From contig NZ_CP068564.1 of assembly GCF_016767175.1 (NCBI RefSeq), positions 1,674,001 to 1,738,000 of the forward strand: DNA of 64,000 nucleotides, given 5' to 3'. The translations under genes were made by a program, and so were the position numbers. The notes under the pieces are model-generated. The model was not told the origin of the DNA. It did no database searches and saw only the letters and a list, made by a program, of their open reading frames with translations. Shown piece after piece: positions 53,016 through 62,055 of the stretch (its first letter is position 1; each line of letters begins with the position of its first letter). The stretch comes from Keratinibaculum paraultunense. Its GTDB lineage: Bacteria > Bacillota > Clostridia > Tissierellales > Tepidimicrobiaceae.

Positions 53016-54170
53016 TTAAACCTTTAATGAGTTATTCATATATTCCGTATAACTAATATTACAATGAATATTATTATCATTTTTATTTTCATTTTTATTT
53101 TTACACTTAGGTTTAAATAAATAGTTATTCAATTCATCATTTATCTTATTTTGGAGCTTGTTTACAAATTCTCTTTTATTTTCCCCAACCCCATAACCCC
53201 AAATTCTACATTCCACAGTATTACTGTTAATCTTATAACCGTGGGATACAAAAATTTTTGAACCTTTCTGTATCATTTTTTTGTTTTTCTTAGTTACTAC
53301 ACCAAATAACTCATGCCTTTTATCTTCATTCTCTTCAACCCTTCTGATAATATCTCTTATATGAAATCCTATTGGGATAAATTTATGATCATTCCATAGA
53401 TCTTTTAGTCCTTCGTGATCACTGTTTTTATCCTGATATTCATCTATCCAAAAAACATTTTTACTTATTATCTTCGATATATCTTCATTAAATTCTAATC
53501 TATATTTTACAAAGAAAAAATCAGTTAAGTCAGGAAAATTATAACTCGAAAAAGCAAGATCATTTAATTTGTTTTCTTCAAGAACATCTTCGTTTATTAT
53601 TTCTACTACTCCATTTCCCTGTGCAGTCCTTGCACCTAAAGCTGCCCATTTTAATATTAACTTTATAACAAATGCTAGAATTTTCCATTCTTCATCGGTA
53701 ATTTCTTTCACTGGATAAAACTCAAGAGTTAAAGGATTGCTTTCATTAAACATTTTCCCTTGTACCTTTCGTTTTGCCTTACCAAATTTTCTACCTCTTA
53801 CATATACTTTACCTGATATATCCTTGCAATCATCATATTTAACAACCAATTTTAATTTGCTTGACCATCCATTGCAACCAAATAATTTACAAACTGGGCA
53901 TATGTTTTGCTCATCTAATGCTGTATCTATTGTTTTCCCCTCTCGTATAGATCTAATAAATTGTTCACCATTTAATTTACATTTTTTGTCTTCTGACTGT
54001 AGTGTAGGGGTACAAACTTGTTTACCTAAACTTCTACTTACTATTTCATACCACCATCTTATAGTTCCAATAATGTTACTTTCTTTTATCTCACTACAAT
54101 CTCCATAAGCATCTCCCGTCCAAATAGGAGTTAAGGTTTTTAATTGAATAGTCATACTCTCTTTGTTCAC
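53016..54170 (-). CDS. cmr1: Cmr1-like RAMP protein
   Basis: A 384-residue protein that begins MTIQLKTLTPIWTGD and contains NIIGTIRWWYEIVSRSLG and CPVCKLFGCNGWSSKLKL, the hallmark Cmr1 blocks. It starts with GTG 54170 (GGAGGTG five bases upstream) and is the first gene of the effector operon. A Lys/Asn-rich low-complexity stretch lies at about residues 360-372. Confidence 0.9.
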   Translation of the reverse strand: MNKESMTIQLKTLTPIWTGDAYGDCSEIKESNIIGTIRWWYEIVSRSLGKQVCTPTLQSEDKKCKLNGEQFIRSIREGKTIDTALDEQNICPVCKLFGCNGWSSKLKLVVKYDDCKDISGKVYVRGRKFGKAKRKVQGKMFNESNPLTLEFYPVKEITDEEWKILAFVIKLILKWAALGARTAQGNGVVEIINEDVLEENKLNDLAFSSYNFPDLTDFFFVKYRLEFNEDISKIISKNVFWIDEYQDKNSDHEGLKDLWNDHKFIPIGFHIRDIIRRVEENEDKRHELFGVVTKKNKKMIQKGSKIFVSHGYKINSNTVECRIWGYGVGENKREFVNKLQNKINDELNNYLFKPKCKNKNENKNDNNIHCNISYTEYMNNSLKV

Positions 54171-54280
54171 ATTTACACCTCCTTCATAAAATAATAATCA
54201 ATGTTTTTAAACATTATATTTCTTATATTATATAACTTCTACAAATAAATACTTTTTCCTCTATTTATTTTCAAAATGTA

Positions 54281-54308
54281 TAAAAACAGGGGCAGTAAAT
54301 ACTGCCCC
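54281..54308 (-). terminator. Terminator after pepV
   Basis: GGGGCAGTA-TT-TACTGCCCC then TGTTTTTATA on the minus strand, directly after the pepV stop. The 54171-54280 gap ahead of cmr1 holds AT-rich DNA with likely promoter boxes but no CRISPR repeats. Confidence 0.9.
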
Positions 54309-54309
54309 A

Positions 54310-55707
54310 TTACTTTGATAATTCATACATTGCTTTTCCATATATTCTAGTTAAAAACAGTAGATGTTTTATAGATATAAATTCATTTGGCTGATGAAAT
54401 AATTCTTCTTGATTTGGAAGTACAGGCCCAAATGCTACTGCATTTTCCATAGCATTGGCATAGGTTCCGCAACTTATAACTAATGGTTCACTTTCTTTAT
54501 CTCCTGTTTCTTCTCTATATACTTTCATCAATTTTTGTACTAAAAAATGATCTTTTGGAATATATAAAGGTTTTACCTCTCCATCATCTTCAATTAGTTC
54601 AATCCCTGTACCCTTTAAATTTTCCCTTATTCCATCATATACTTGTTGAGCTGTAAATGTAATAGGGTATCTTACATTTATGGATAGCACTATTTTGTCA
54701 TCTTCCATGCGTATAACTCCTGGGTTGAAGTTTAATTTTCCAGATACTTCATCTTCAAATCCACATCCTATTCCTTCGCCATGATGTTTAAAGGCTATTT
54801 TCTCATTATACATATTTATGAATTTACATATATCACATTCACAATCTATTATGGTTCCTAAGAACTGCATTATATATGTTATAGCATTTTTACCTTTTTC
54901 AGGAGTGGATCCATGAGCTGAAACTCCCTTTGCTTTTATTATGAAAGTGAACCCTTTCCTTTCTAGAGTCATTTGATATTGACAATTTTCTACAAATTTA
55001 TCAAAGGCGTCTTCCACTTGTTTAGTATCTTTAGTTTCTAATGTAACTTCACAGTAGTCTGGAACCATGTTTACTGCACTTCCACCTTTTATATTTTTTA
55101 TTGTAATGTTATTTGTGCAATTTGTATTTATGTCTTTAACTAAATCAAATTTAATGATCCCTTTTTCGCCATGAATAACAGGGAAATTAGCATCGGGAGT
55201 AAATCCAATATCTGGAGATTTTTCGTGTTCAAAATAATATTTCATACATCCCCAATCTGTTTCTTCATTAGTGCCAAATATAATCCTGATCTTTTTACTC
55301 AACGGAACTTTGGATTCTTTTAAAGCCTTCATAGCATACATACAGGCAATAGCAGGTCCTTTATCATCTATAGAACCTCTACCATATATTTTACCATCAT
55401 GTATTTCTGCTCCATAGGGAGGATAAATCCATCCATCTCCTTCAGGTACCACATCTAGGTGAACTAATATTCCTAATGTTTCTTCACCTTCACCAAATTC
55501 TGCATATCCTACATATCCATCTAAATTTTTAGTTTTAAATCCCATTTGTTTTGCTAAATTTAGAGCATATTCTAATGCTTTATAAGGACCTTCTCCAAAA
55601 GGCATACCTTCTTTTGGTTCATCTTCAACACTTTTAATAGTTACTATTTCTTGCGTAGATTTTATAATATCATATTTGTAACTATCTATTAACTTAATAA
55701 AATCCAT
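54310..55707 (-). CDS. pepV: Dipeptidase PepV (M20 family)
   Basis: Di-zinc cytosolic peptidase of 465 residues that cleaves dipeptides. Metal and catalytic residues are in LVHLDVVPEGDGW, GSIDDKGPAIACMYA, GTNEETDWGC and the C-terminal NEFISIKHLL region. The GGSAVNMVPDYCEV segment marks the lid domain. It is closed by a strong terminator, so it is separate from the CRISPR operon. Confidence 0.94.
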   Translation of the reverse strand: MDFIKLIDSYKYDIIKSTQEIVTIKSVEDEPKEGMPFGEGPYKALEYALNLAKQMGFKTKNLDGYVGYAEFGEGEETLGILVHLDVVPEGDGWIYPPYGAEIHDGKIYGRGSIDDKGPAIACMYAMKALKESKVPLSKKIRIIFGTNEETDWGCMKYYFEHEKSPDIGFTPDANFPVIHGEKGIIKFDLVKDINTNCTNNITIKNIKGGSAVNMVPDYCEVTLETKDTKQVEDAFDKFVENCQYQMTLERKGFTFIIKAKGVSAHGSTPEKGKNAITYIMQFLGTIIDCECDICKFINMYNEKIAFKHHGEGIGCGFEDEVSGKLNFNPGVIRMEDDKIVLSINVRYPITFTAQQVYDGIRENLKGTGIELIEDDGEVKPLYIPKDHFLVQKLMKVYREETGDKESEPLVISCGTYANAMENAVAFGPVLPNQEELFHQPNEFISIKHLLFLTRIYGKAMYELSK

Positions 55708-55793
55708 ATAATCACCTCTATTATTTTTATTTCATACATCCTATATTATAACTCTTATTGAACAAAATTTTTCTATAATTTTATTTTTACAAT

Positions 55794-55826
55794 AGTGGGA
55801 CAGTGGGACTGTCCCACTGTCCCACT
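55794..55826. repeat. Odd-centred palindrome, family B
   Basis: A 33-base perfect palindrome around base 55810 made of 8-base units: two AGTGGGAC copies, a central T, then two GTCCCACT-type copies. It lies in the gap between pepV and the PTS regulator. Confidence 0.9.
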
Positions 55827-55953
55827 GTTAGAAAAATGTCATTTTATTTTGACAAATGTATTGTATCTTTTCCTTGTAAACTCAAGCTTTATGCTATATT
55901 ATTAATATTAAGAATATTAGATATTAAAGCTTTGTCAAAAGAGGTGCGCACAC

Positions 55954-58038
55954 ATGTTAAATTTGACCATTAGGCAAAAGGATATCCTAAAAGATATATT
56001 GGACAATGAAATTATAGATATTGAAAATATTGCAAAAAGAAATAATGTATCGGTTCGAACCATATATAGGGATATAGAAAAAATAACAGAGGAACTATCT
56101 TGTTTGAATTTACAATTAAATAAAGAAAAGGATAAATACATTATAGAAGGAAGTCAAGACAATTTACTTGAATTAAAACATATTATTGCTAATACCTACT
56201 ATGAGCTTACTCCATTGGAAAGAAAAAAGATAATATTAAAAGAACTATTGACTTCTAAAGAACCAATTAAATTAGAATACTTTGCAAAGGTATTTGATTT
56301 AACACCACCTACTATAAGCTATTATCTAAAAGATATAGAAAAGTGGCTTGAAAAAAACAATATACTTTTAATTTCCAAGCCAGGTGTAGGTATAAAAATA
56401 GAAGGCAGTGAAGAAAATATTAGAAAAGCAACTGTCAACTTCATATATGAAAATATGGACTTAAATTCCCTAATGGAGTATATTAACATAGATAATGTAA
56501 GTGGATTTATGCCTAAGGATAGTAAAGTATTTGATCTACTGGATATAGAGATTGTATCTCAAATAGAAGAATCCATAATAAAACTACAACAGATATACAA
56601 TTATCCTATTTTAGACAAGGTATATATAAATCTTACTATACACATAGCATTGGCTATAAAAAGAATAGAAAAAGGCGAAGAAATTAAACTAGATCCAAAT
56701 ACATTAAAGGAATTAAAAAAATATAAAGAATTTGAAATGGCAAACACATTAACTCAATTTTTAAAAGAAACAACAGGGATAGAACTTCCAGAAGATGAAG
56801 TAGGATATATAACTATGCATCTATTGGGATTTGATTATAAATCTACTCTCGATGCTGAGTATAAAACTTATGCCAATGAAATGGTCAATATAATCATAAA
56901 GGAAGCCAATAAAAAATTTCATGTGGATTTTTCTAAGGATAATTTATTAATAGATGGCCTAACAAACCATCTAATGTATACCATAACAAGGATTAAATCC
57001 AATTTAAATATTAGAAATCCTATGTTAAAGGAAATAAAGGAAAAATATAGTCTATTGTTTAACAAAACTCAAGAAATAATGAATGTAATAATACAAAAAT
57101 ATAATATTAATATTCCAGAAGATGAAGTAGGCTATATAGCTATTCATCTAGGAGCTGCTATTGAAAGGATTGGTGATAAAGAAAACCTTTATAATGTTGT
57201 TGTGGTATGTTCCAGTGGTATAGGTTCATCACAGATGCTACTTTCAAAATTAAATAAGTTTCCCCGGTTAAACATATTAGGATGTTGTTCCCTAGAAGAA
57301 CTAAAATATGCACTTAACAAAAATCATGTGGATTTGGTCATATCCACTGTACCTATATACAATTTAAATGTCAAAACTGTTGTAGTTACACCTCTTTTGT
57401 TAGATGAGGACATTAAAAAAATAGAGGAAAGCTTAAATATTAAAAATCTATATATTGCTGAAACAAAAAAATCTCAAAATCCAATATTAAAGCGAAAAAA
57501 ACAAATCAAAAATATTGCAATATATGGCTCAAATATAGTGGATATACTAAAAAATACTCACATGATAATACACAGGGAACAAAATATAGAAAATATAATA
57601 GATGAACTATTAAAAGTCCATCTTAAAAATAAAAAAATTGATAAAATTGGGAAGGATAAAATACTTGAAAAACTTATAGATAGAAACACTTTAGCACCTA
57701 TAATACTCCCCAATAAAAAATTTGTACTATATCACATAGCTACTAATTATGTTGATGAGATACTAATAACCATTGGAAAATTTAAAAATCCCATTACTAT
57801 GAAAAATATATTGGGGAAAAAAGAGCTAGTACACACATCCTTTTTGTTAGTAGCTCCTAAGGATAAAAAGAGCATTGAAACATTGGGAGATCTTTCCGCA
57901 GCACTAATAGAAGATGATAAATTGGTAGAGGAATTAAATAATTCTACAGATGAAAAACAAGTAGTTAAATCTTTGGAAGATGCCCTACTGTTAAACTACT
58001 ATAAGGAAATAAGGAAGATATATGATGAATGGGCATAA
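55954..58038 (+). CDS. PRD-domain PTS regulator (MtlR/LicR type)
   Basis: A 694-residue transcriptional activator. An N-terminal HTH_11 (about 5-60) and a second HTH (about 85-135) precede two PRDs (about 185-290 and 300-405; DEVGYITMHLLG and DEVGYIAIHLGAA). An EIIB-like domain with VVVCSSGIGSSQM (near 425) and an EIIA-like domain (about 545-690) follow. The usual EIIA active site PH reads LPNKKF here, so that His may be lost. It heads the cellobiose-type PTS operon. Confidence 0.9.
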   Translation: MLNLTIRQKDILKDILDNEIIDIENIAKRNNVSVRTIYRDIEKITEELSCLNLQLNKEKDKYIIEGSQDNLLELKHIIANTYYELTPLERKKIILKELLTSKEPIKLEYFAKVFDLTPPTISYYLKDIEKWLEKNNILLISKPGVGIKIEGSEENIRKATVNFIYENMDLNSLMEYINIDNVSGFMPKDSKVFDLLDIEIVSQIEESIIKLQQIYNYPILDKVYINLTIHIALAIKRIEKGEEIKLDPNTLKELKKYKEFEMANTLTQFLKETTGIELPEDEVGYITMHLLGFDYKSTLDAEYKTYANEMVNIIIKEANKKFHVDFSKDNLLIDGLTNHLMYTITRIKSNLNIRNPMLKEIKEKYSLLFNKTQEIMNVIIQKYNINIPEDEVGYIAIHLGAAIERIGDKENLYNVVVVCSSGIGSSQMLLSKLNKFPRLNILGCCSLEELKYALNKNHVDLVISTVPIYNLNVKTVVVTPLLLDEDIKKIEESLNIKNLYIAETKKSQNPILKRKKQIKNIAIYGSNIVDILKNTHMIIHREQNIENIIDELLKVHLKNKKIDKIGKDKILEKLIDRNTLAPIILPNKKFVLYHIATNYVDEILITIGKFKNPITMKNILGKKELVHTSFLLVAPKDKKSIETLGDLSAALIEDDKLVEELNNSTDEKQVVKSLEDALLLNYYKEIRKIYDEWA

Positions 58039-58258
58039 AAATATTAAAAATTCCCATATAAAACTATTTACAATACTATTAACAGCTATATGGCTAATAT
58101 CAGGCATATATTATGGATTTAAGTATGATTTAAAAATTGGAATATCTGTTATAATATTTGGCTTGGCATTTTTAGTAGTATTTAAATTGGTTCAACAATA
58201 TTCTTTAAAAATGCTTAGAGAATATGATGAAAATTTAAATAATAGAGGAGGTAAATAA
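58022..58258 (+). CDS. Small two-helix membrane protein in the PTS operon
   Basis: A 78-residue protein with two transmembrane helices (about 14-31 and 37-58) and a charged C-terminal tail. Its ATG overlaps the regulator's end by 17 bases and its stop is one base from the EIIB start. It belongs to the operon, but its function is not recognised. Confidence 0.7.
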   Translation: MMNGHKNIKNSHIKLFTILLTAIWLISGIYYGFKYDLKIGISVIIFGLAFLVVFKLVQQYSLKMLREYDENLNNRGGK

Positions 58259-58259
58259 A

Positions 58260-58565
58260 ATGAAAGCTATAATACTTTGTAGCTGGGGTGCTACATCTAG
58301 CAGTTTAGCTAAAAATGTGAATGATGCTGCTAAGAAAAGAAATATAGATTTAGAGGTAGATGCTGGAAGCACAATAGATTTTAAGAAAAAAGCTAGTGAA
58401 TATGATGTTGCTTTATTGGAACCTCAAGTAAGACATTTAAAAAATGAAATTGAAGAAATAGGCAAAAAACATAATGTAAAAGTAGACATAATTGATATGC
58501 AAGCTTTTGCTACTTTTGATGGTGAAAAAGTACTTGATCAGATATTAAGTCTAATAGATAAATAA
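58260..58565 (+). CDS. PTS cellobiose-class EIIB
   Basis: Cytosolic phosphocarrier of 101 residues. C7 in LCSWGATSSSLAKN is the phospho-acceptor cysteine. It passes phosphate from EIIA to sugar during transport by the EIIC encoded next. Confidence 0.93.
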   Translation: MKAIILCSWGATSSSLAKNVNDAAKKRNIDLEVDAGSTIDFKKKASEYDVALLEPQVRHLKNEIEEIGKKHNVKVDIIDMQAFATFDGEKVLDQILSLIDK

Positions 58566-58581
58566 TTTGGAGGTGGATAGA

Positions 58582-59886
58582 ATGAAAAATAATTCTTTGA
58601 TGGATTGGATGGAAAATAAGCTTATGCCTGTATTGGCTAAAATTGCACAAAATGTCTATTTACAATCTATAAGAGATGCATTTGCTATATTTGCTTTACC
58701 AGTGATAGTAACTGGAGCTCTTTTCTTGATTGTAGCTAATCCCCCTGTTTCAATAGAATGGGGATTTATACAAGCGTGGGCTAGAGCTATAGAACCTATA
58801 CAAGGACAAATACTAATACCATTTCAGCTAACCTTTGGATTAATGTCCCTTATGGTAGCCTTTGGTACTGCATATAGTTTAGCATCTAGATGGGACTTGG
58901 ACGATACCATTGCAGGAATTATATCCATGTTATCCTTTTTAATAGTTAGTTTCCCAGCAACAGATATTACTCAAGTTCCCTTTGGTGATGTATTGGATTA
59001 TTTAGGTGGGCAAGGGCTATTTGTTGCCATAATAGTGGGAATTGTAACTGCTTGGATTATGAGATTGTTTACTCAAAAAGGATTAGTACTTGAGATGCCT
59101 GCAGGAGTTCCCCCATATGTAACTAGGACATTTAGATCTTTAGTACCTTTTTTCGTAACTACAATATTATTCTGGGCTATAGAATGGATAGTATGGTCTA
59201 ACTTTAATGTTACACTACCTCAATTGGTATTGGATTTATTTAAACCATTAGTTGCTGTATCTGATAGCTATCCTGCTGCATTAGCTCAAATTGTGTTGAT
59301 GATGCTTCTATGGTCTGTGGGAATTCACGGTATGAATGTAGTATCATCAGTTGCTTATCCTTTTTGGATGACTCAATTAGCAGCTAATGCTAAAGCAGCA
59401 GTTGCAGGAGAAGCACTACCAGGTATAGTTACAGAACCTTTCTTCCATATGTTTGTCCACATAGGAGGGTCTGGAATTACTTGGCCTTTGGTTATAATGT
59501 TTTTGATGTCTAAATCTCAGCAATTGAAAAATATAGGTAAAACCTCATTAATTCCAGCAGTATTTAATATTAATGAACCAGTAATATTTGGTGCACCATT
59601 GGTATTAAATCCAATAATGTTTATACCATTTATATTAGCACCAGCTGTAACCACTACCATAACATATATTGCATTTGCAACAAATTTTGTACCTAGAACT
59701 ATAATACAACCTCCCTTTACAGTTCCAGTATTTTTAGGAGGTATAATATCTACAGGCAGCTGGAGAGGTGCATTACTACAATTAATCAACTTAATAGTGG
59801 CTGCAATAATATACTATCCATTCTTTAAAACCTATGAAAAACAATTGGTTAAAAATGAAATGGAAGCATTAAAGGACAATAAATAA
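58582..59886 (+). CDS. PTS cellobiose/lichenan-class EIIC permease
   Basis: Membrane permease of 434 residues with about ten helices. GIHGMNVVSS and NINEPVIFGAPLVLNPIMF are the substrate-pocket motifs of the lactose/cellobiose EIIC family. The start is ATG 58582 after GGAGGTGG; an in-frame upstream start at 58567 overlaps the ribosome site. The sugar is probably a beta-glucoside disaccharide, but no hydrolase is present to confirm it. Confidence 0.93.
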   Translation: MKNNSLMDWMENKLMPVLAKIAQNVYLQSIRDAFAIFALPVIVTGALFLIVANPPVSIEWGFIQAWARAIEPIQGQILIPFQLTFGLMSLMVAFGTAYSLASRWDLDDTIAGIISMLSFLIVSFPATDITQVPFGDVLDYLGGQGLFVAIIVGIVTAWIMRLFTQKGLVLEMPAGVPPYVTRTFRSLVPFFVTTILFWAIEWIVWSNFNVTLPQLVLDLFKPLVAVSDSYPAALAQIVLMMLLWSVGIHGMNVVSSVAYPFWMTQLAANAKAAVAGEALPGIVTEPFFHMFVHIGGSGITWPLVIMFLMSKSQQLKNIGKTSLIPAVFNINEPVIFGAPLVLNPIMFIPFILAPAVTTTITYIAFATNFVPRTIIQPPFTVPVFLGGIISTGSWRGALLQLINLIVAAIIYYPFFKTYEKQLVKNEMEALKDNK

Positions 59887-59910
59887 TTTGACTGTATTGG
59901 AGGTAAAAAT

Positions 59911-60231
59911 ATGACTGAACAAACTTTAGAACTGGAAAAGATTGTATTCAACCTAGTCCTTCATGCTGGCAATGCAAGGGCTAAAGCCTATGAAGCATTA
60001 GATGCAGCTGAAGAAGGAAATTTTGAAGAAGCAGAAAAATTATTAGATGAAGCAGATGAAGAATTTGTCGAAGGTCATAAGTATCAAAATATGCTAATTC
60101 AAGGAAAGGTAAGTGAACAACCAAACTTTTTGGTAATTCACTCTCAAGATCATCTAATGACAGCCATGGCAGAAAAAAATCTAATAAAAAGATTTATTAA
60201 ACTATATAAAAGATTAGAGGATAAAAAATAA
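59911..60231 (+). CDS. PTS cellobiose-class EIIA
   Basis: Trimeric helical phosphocarrier of 106 residues. The LVLHAGNARAKAYEAL helix and the active histidine in HSQDHLMTAM (about residue 75-80) are present. It completes the regulator-IIB-IIC-IIA operon. Confidence 0.93.
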   Translation: MTEQTLELEKIVFNLVLHAGNARAKAYEALDAAEEGNFEEAEKLLDEADEEFVEGHKYQNMLIQGKVSEQPNFLVIHSQDHLMTAMAEKNLIKRFIKLYKRLEDKK

Positions 60232-60242
60232 AATAAACTTAC

Positions 60243-60277
60243 AAAAGCCAGGTTATTGATATTAATAGCCTGGCTTT
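60243..60277 (+). terminator. Hairpin at the end of the PTS operon
   Basis: AAAGCCAGGTTATT and AATAGCCTGGCTTT form a 14-bp stem with one wobble, 12 bases after the EIIA stop. The T-tract is poor, so termination may be weak. Confidence 0.65.
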
Positions 60278-60279
60278 GT

Positions 60280-60608
60280 GAATCATAAAATCTCTTTCAT
60301 TTTATCCCCATACTCTTATGCTGTTTATGATACTTTAAAAGTAGGCCACCATAATAATTGAAAATCAAGCCACCTTAAAATATAATTCCCCTTCTTCTTT
60401 TTCTGATACTATATATTTGACCCAATGATTTATCCTCCTTTGTATTTGTGGTTATTTACATTGTATAGGATATTTCATTGGGTTTCATTTTTTGATTTTC
60501 TTTCACTTCATTTTACAACTTGCCACTTTCCCTCTTGTTTTAGAGGTTGACCTAATATACTTTGGGTATTATATAGATAAATAATCTATATTTGGAGGTG
60601 GTAAGGAT
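60280..60608. other. Gene-free stretch, possible IS21-like end
   Basis: No gene is supported here. On the minus strand there is a ribosome-site-like AAGGAGG, a short open piece and two GGTGGC boxes 25 bases apart (GGTGGCTTGA, GGTGGCCTAC), reminiscent of the repeated ends of IS21-type elements. The VOC promoter probably lies near 60560. Confidence 0.35.
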
Positions 60609-61463
60609 ATGTCTAGGTTTCACAAAAGTCCTAATATATACGTTAATCAAATAGCCTTAAAGGTAAATAATTTAGATGCTTCTATTGAATTTTATGAAAA
60701 AATAATTGGATTTAGGACTATTGATAGAATTAAAAAAAAAGCTACATTATCTGTTGACGGAATAACTCCTATAATAATCTTAGAACAACCAGAGAATATA
60801 AAACCAAAACAGTTAAGAAGAACAGGTTTGTATCACTTTGCAATATTGTTACCTAGTCGGAAGGATTTGGGTGTGTTTTTAAATCATATAAAAGATGTAG
60901 GCTATCCTCTTATGGGTGCTTCCCATCATGGGGTAAGTGAAGCAATCTATCTTCAAGATATTGATGATAATGGCATTGAAGTATATGCTGATACCCCTAT
61001 TAATAAATGGAAATGGGAAAATGACACATTAGAAATGTATACTATAAGACTGGATTTAGATAGCCTTATGGAGGAAGGAAAAGGTGAAAAATGGCAAGGT
61101 ATACCTAAAAATACTATTATAGGTCATATACATCTTCATGTATCCAATTTGGAAGAATCGGAAAAATTCTATATAGATGGATTAGGATTTCAAGTAGTTA
61201 CAAGAATACCTGGACAAGCTACTTTCATCTCTACAGGTGGATATCATCATCATATAGCCTTTAATATTTGGAATGGAAAAGGTATACCATCTCCTGATGA
61301 AAACAGCGTAGGTATGAAATACTTTGAAATAAAATTCCCTAATGAAGATTCTAGAGATAAAACCATAGATAATTTAAAAAATTTAGGTTATGAAATAAAA
61401 AATGAATATAAAACTATTGTCACATTAGACCCTTCTAACAATAAAATACATTTAGTTTTATAA
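60609..61463 (+). CDS. Two-domain VOC family protein (CatE-like)
   Basis: A 284-residue protein of the vicinal oxygen chelate superfamily. Two glyoxalase-like modules (about 8-130 and 170-283) are seen, each beginning with an I.HLHV or N.IALKV strand and SIEFYEKIIGF or SEKFYIDGLGF helix. Metal ligands are likely His in YHFAIL, HIHLHV and HHIAFN and the Glu of NGIEVYAD. It resembles the catechol-2,3-dioxygenase-like proteins of Bacilli, but in an anaerobe a non-oxygen reaction is more plausible. Confidence 0.85.
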   Translation: MSRFHKSPNIYVNQIALKVNNLDASIEFYEKIIGFRTIDRIKKKATLSVDGITPIIILEQPENIKPKQLRRTGLYHFAILLPSRKDLGVFLNHIKDVGYPLMGASHHGVSEAIYLQDIDDNGIEVYADTPINKWKWENDTLEMYTIRLDLDSLMEEGKGEKWQGIPKNTIIGHIHLHVSNLEESEKFYIDGLGFQVVTRIPGQATFISTGGYHHHIAFNIWNGKGIPSPDENSVGMKYFEIKFPNEDSRDKTIDNLKNLGYEIKNEYKTIVTLDPSNNKIHLVL

Positions 61464-61467
61464 ATAT

Positions 61468-61566
61468 TTAAAATGAGAATCTTTCAGATGGACTTATTTT
61501 TATCAATTCCACTTCAGTTACCTCTAATTTCCTTATTGCCTGTTTTAACATTCCCAATGACGAGTG
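61468..61566 (-). pseudogene. C-terminal gene fragment cut by the IS3 element
   Basis: Thirty-two codons on the minus strand read GMLKQAIRKLEVTEVELIKI and end SPSERFSF-stop. The frame runs straight into the IS3 left end at ~61567, so it may be the tail of a gene truncated by that insertion. It is too short to identify. Confidence 0.4.
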
Positions 61567-61568
61567 AT

Positions 61569-62003
61569 ATGCTCCCCTTAAGATAGACAGATTAAAAAAT
61601 AAAAATCTGATACCTTAGGGGGAGTATTATTATGTCTAAAGAGAAACAGCATACAGCAGAAGAAAAACTAAAAATTTTAATGACACTTACTGCTATGCAA
61701 AGTTGCCAATATTGCTCGTTCTTCATATTACAAATGACTAAATAGAGTGAAAACAGAGAGAAAAAAAGAGAATGAAATTCTAATAAAAGAAATAATGGAT
61801 TTATATGAAGAAGTAAACGGAATCTACGGCTATAGAAAAATAACTATGAATCTTAATCATAGATTGAATAAAAACTATAATCATAAAAGAATATATCGTT
61901 TAATGAAACTAGCAGGACTAAAATCTGTAATTCGTAAGAAGAAGAAAAGATATATAAAATCAACCCCACAATTTGTTTCAGAAAACATATTAAATCAAGA
62001 ATT
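61569..62003 (+). mobile_element. Eroded IS3-family element (IS150-like)
   Basis: A terminal-repeat-like GCTCCCCTTAAGATAGACAG is at 61570. An orfA start (MSKEKQHTAEEKLKILM) at 61632 joins by an internal deletion to orfB (KVANIARSSYYK, then stop TGA in place of TGG, LNRVKTERKKENE). OrfB continues EEVNGIYGYRKITMNLNH and KRIYRLMKLAGL, then ends at 62003 where a palindrome begins. The DDE core is gone, so it cannot transpose. Confidence 0.85.
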
Positions 62004-62051
62004 TTGGGACAAAGGGTCAGACCCTTTGTCCCAAATTGACCCTTTGTCCCA
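62004..62051. repeat. Odd-centred palindrome, family C, with an extra half-site
   Basis: TTTGGGACAAAGGGTC, a central A (62020), then its exact complement to 62036; a third half-site TTGACCCTTTGTCCC follows to 62051. It truncates the IS3 orfB on one side and touches the 3' end of the sulfur-redox pseudogene on the other. Confidence 0.92.
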
Positions 62052-62055
62052 TCCA

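Noticed and set aside
54171-54309. Possible CRISPR array or leader ahead of cmr1
   Set aside because: The gap is 110 bases of AT-rich DNA plus the pepV terminator, with no repeated 24-40-base unit.
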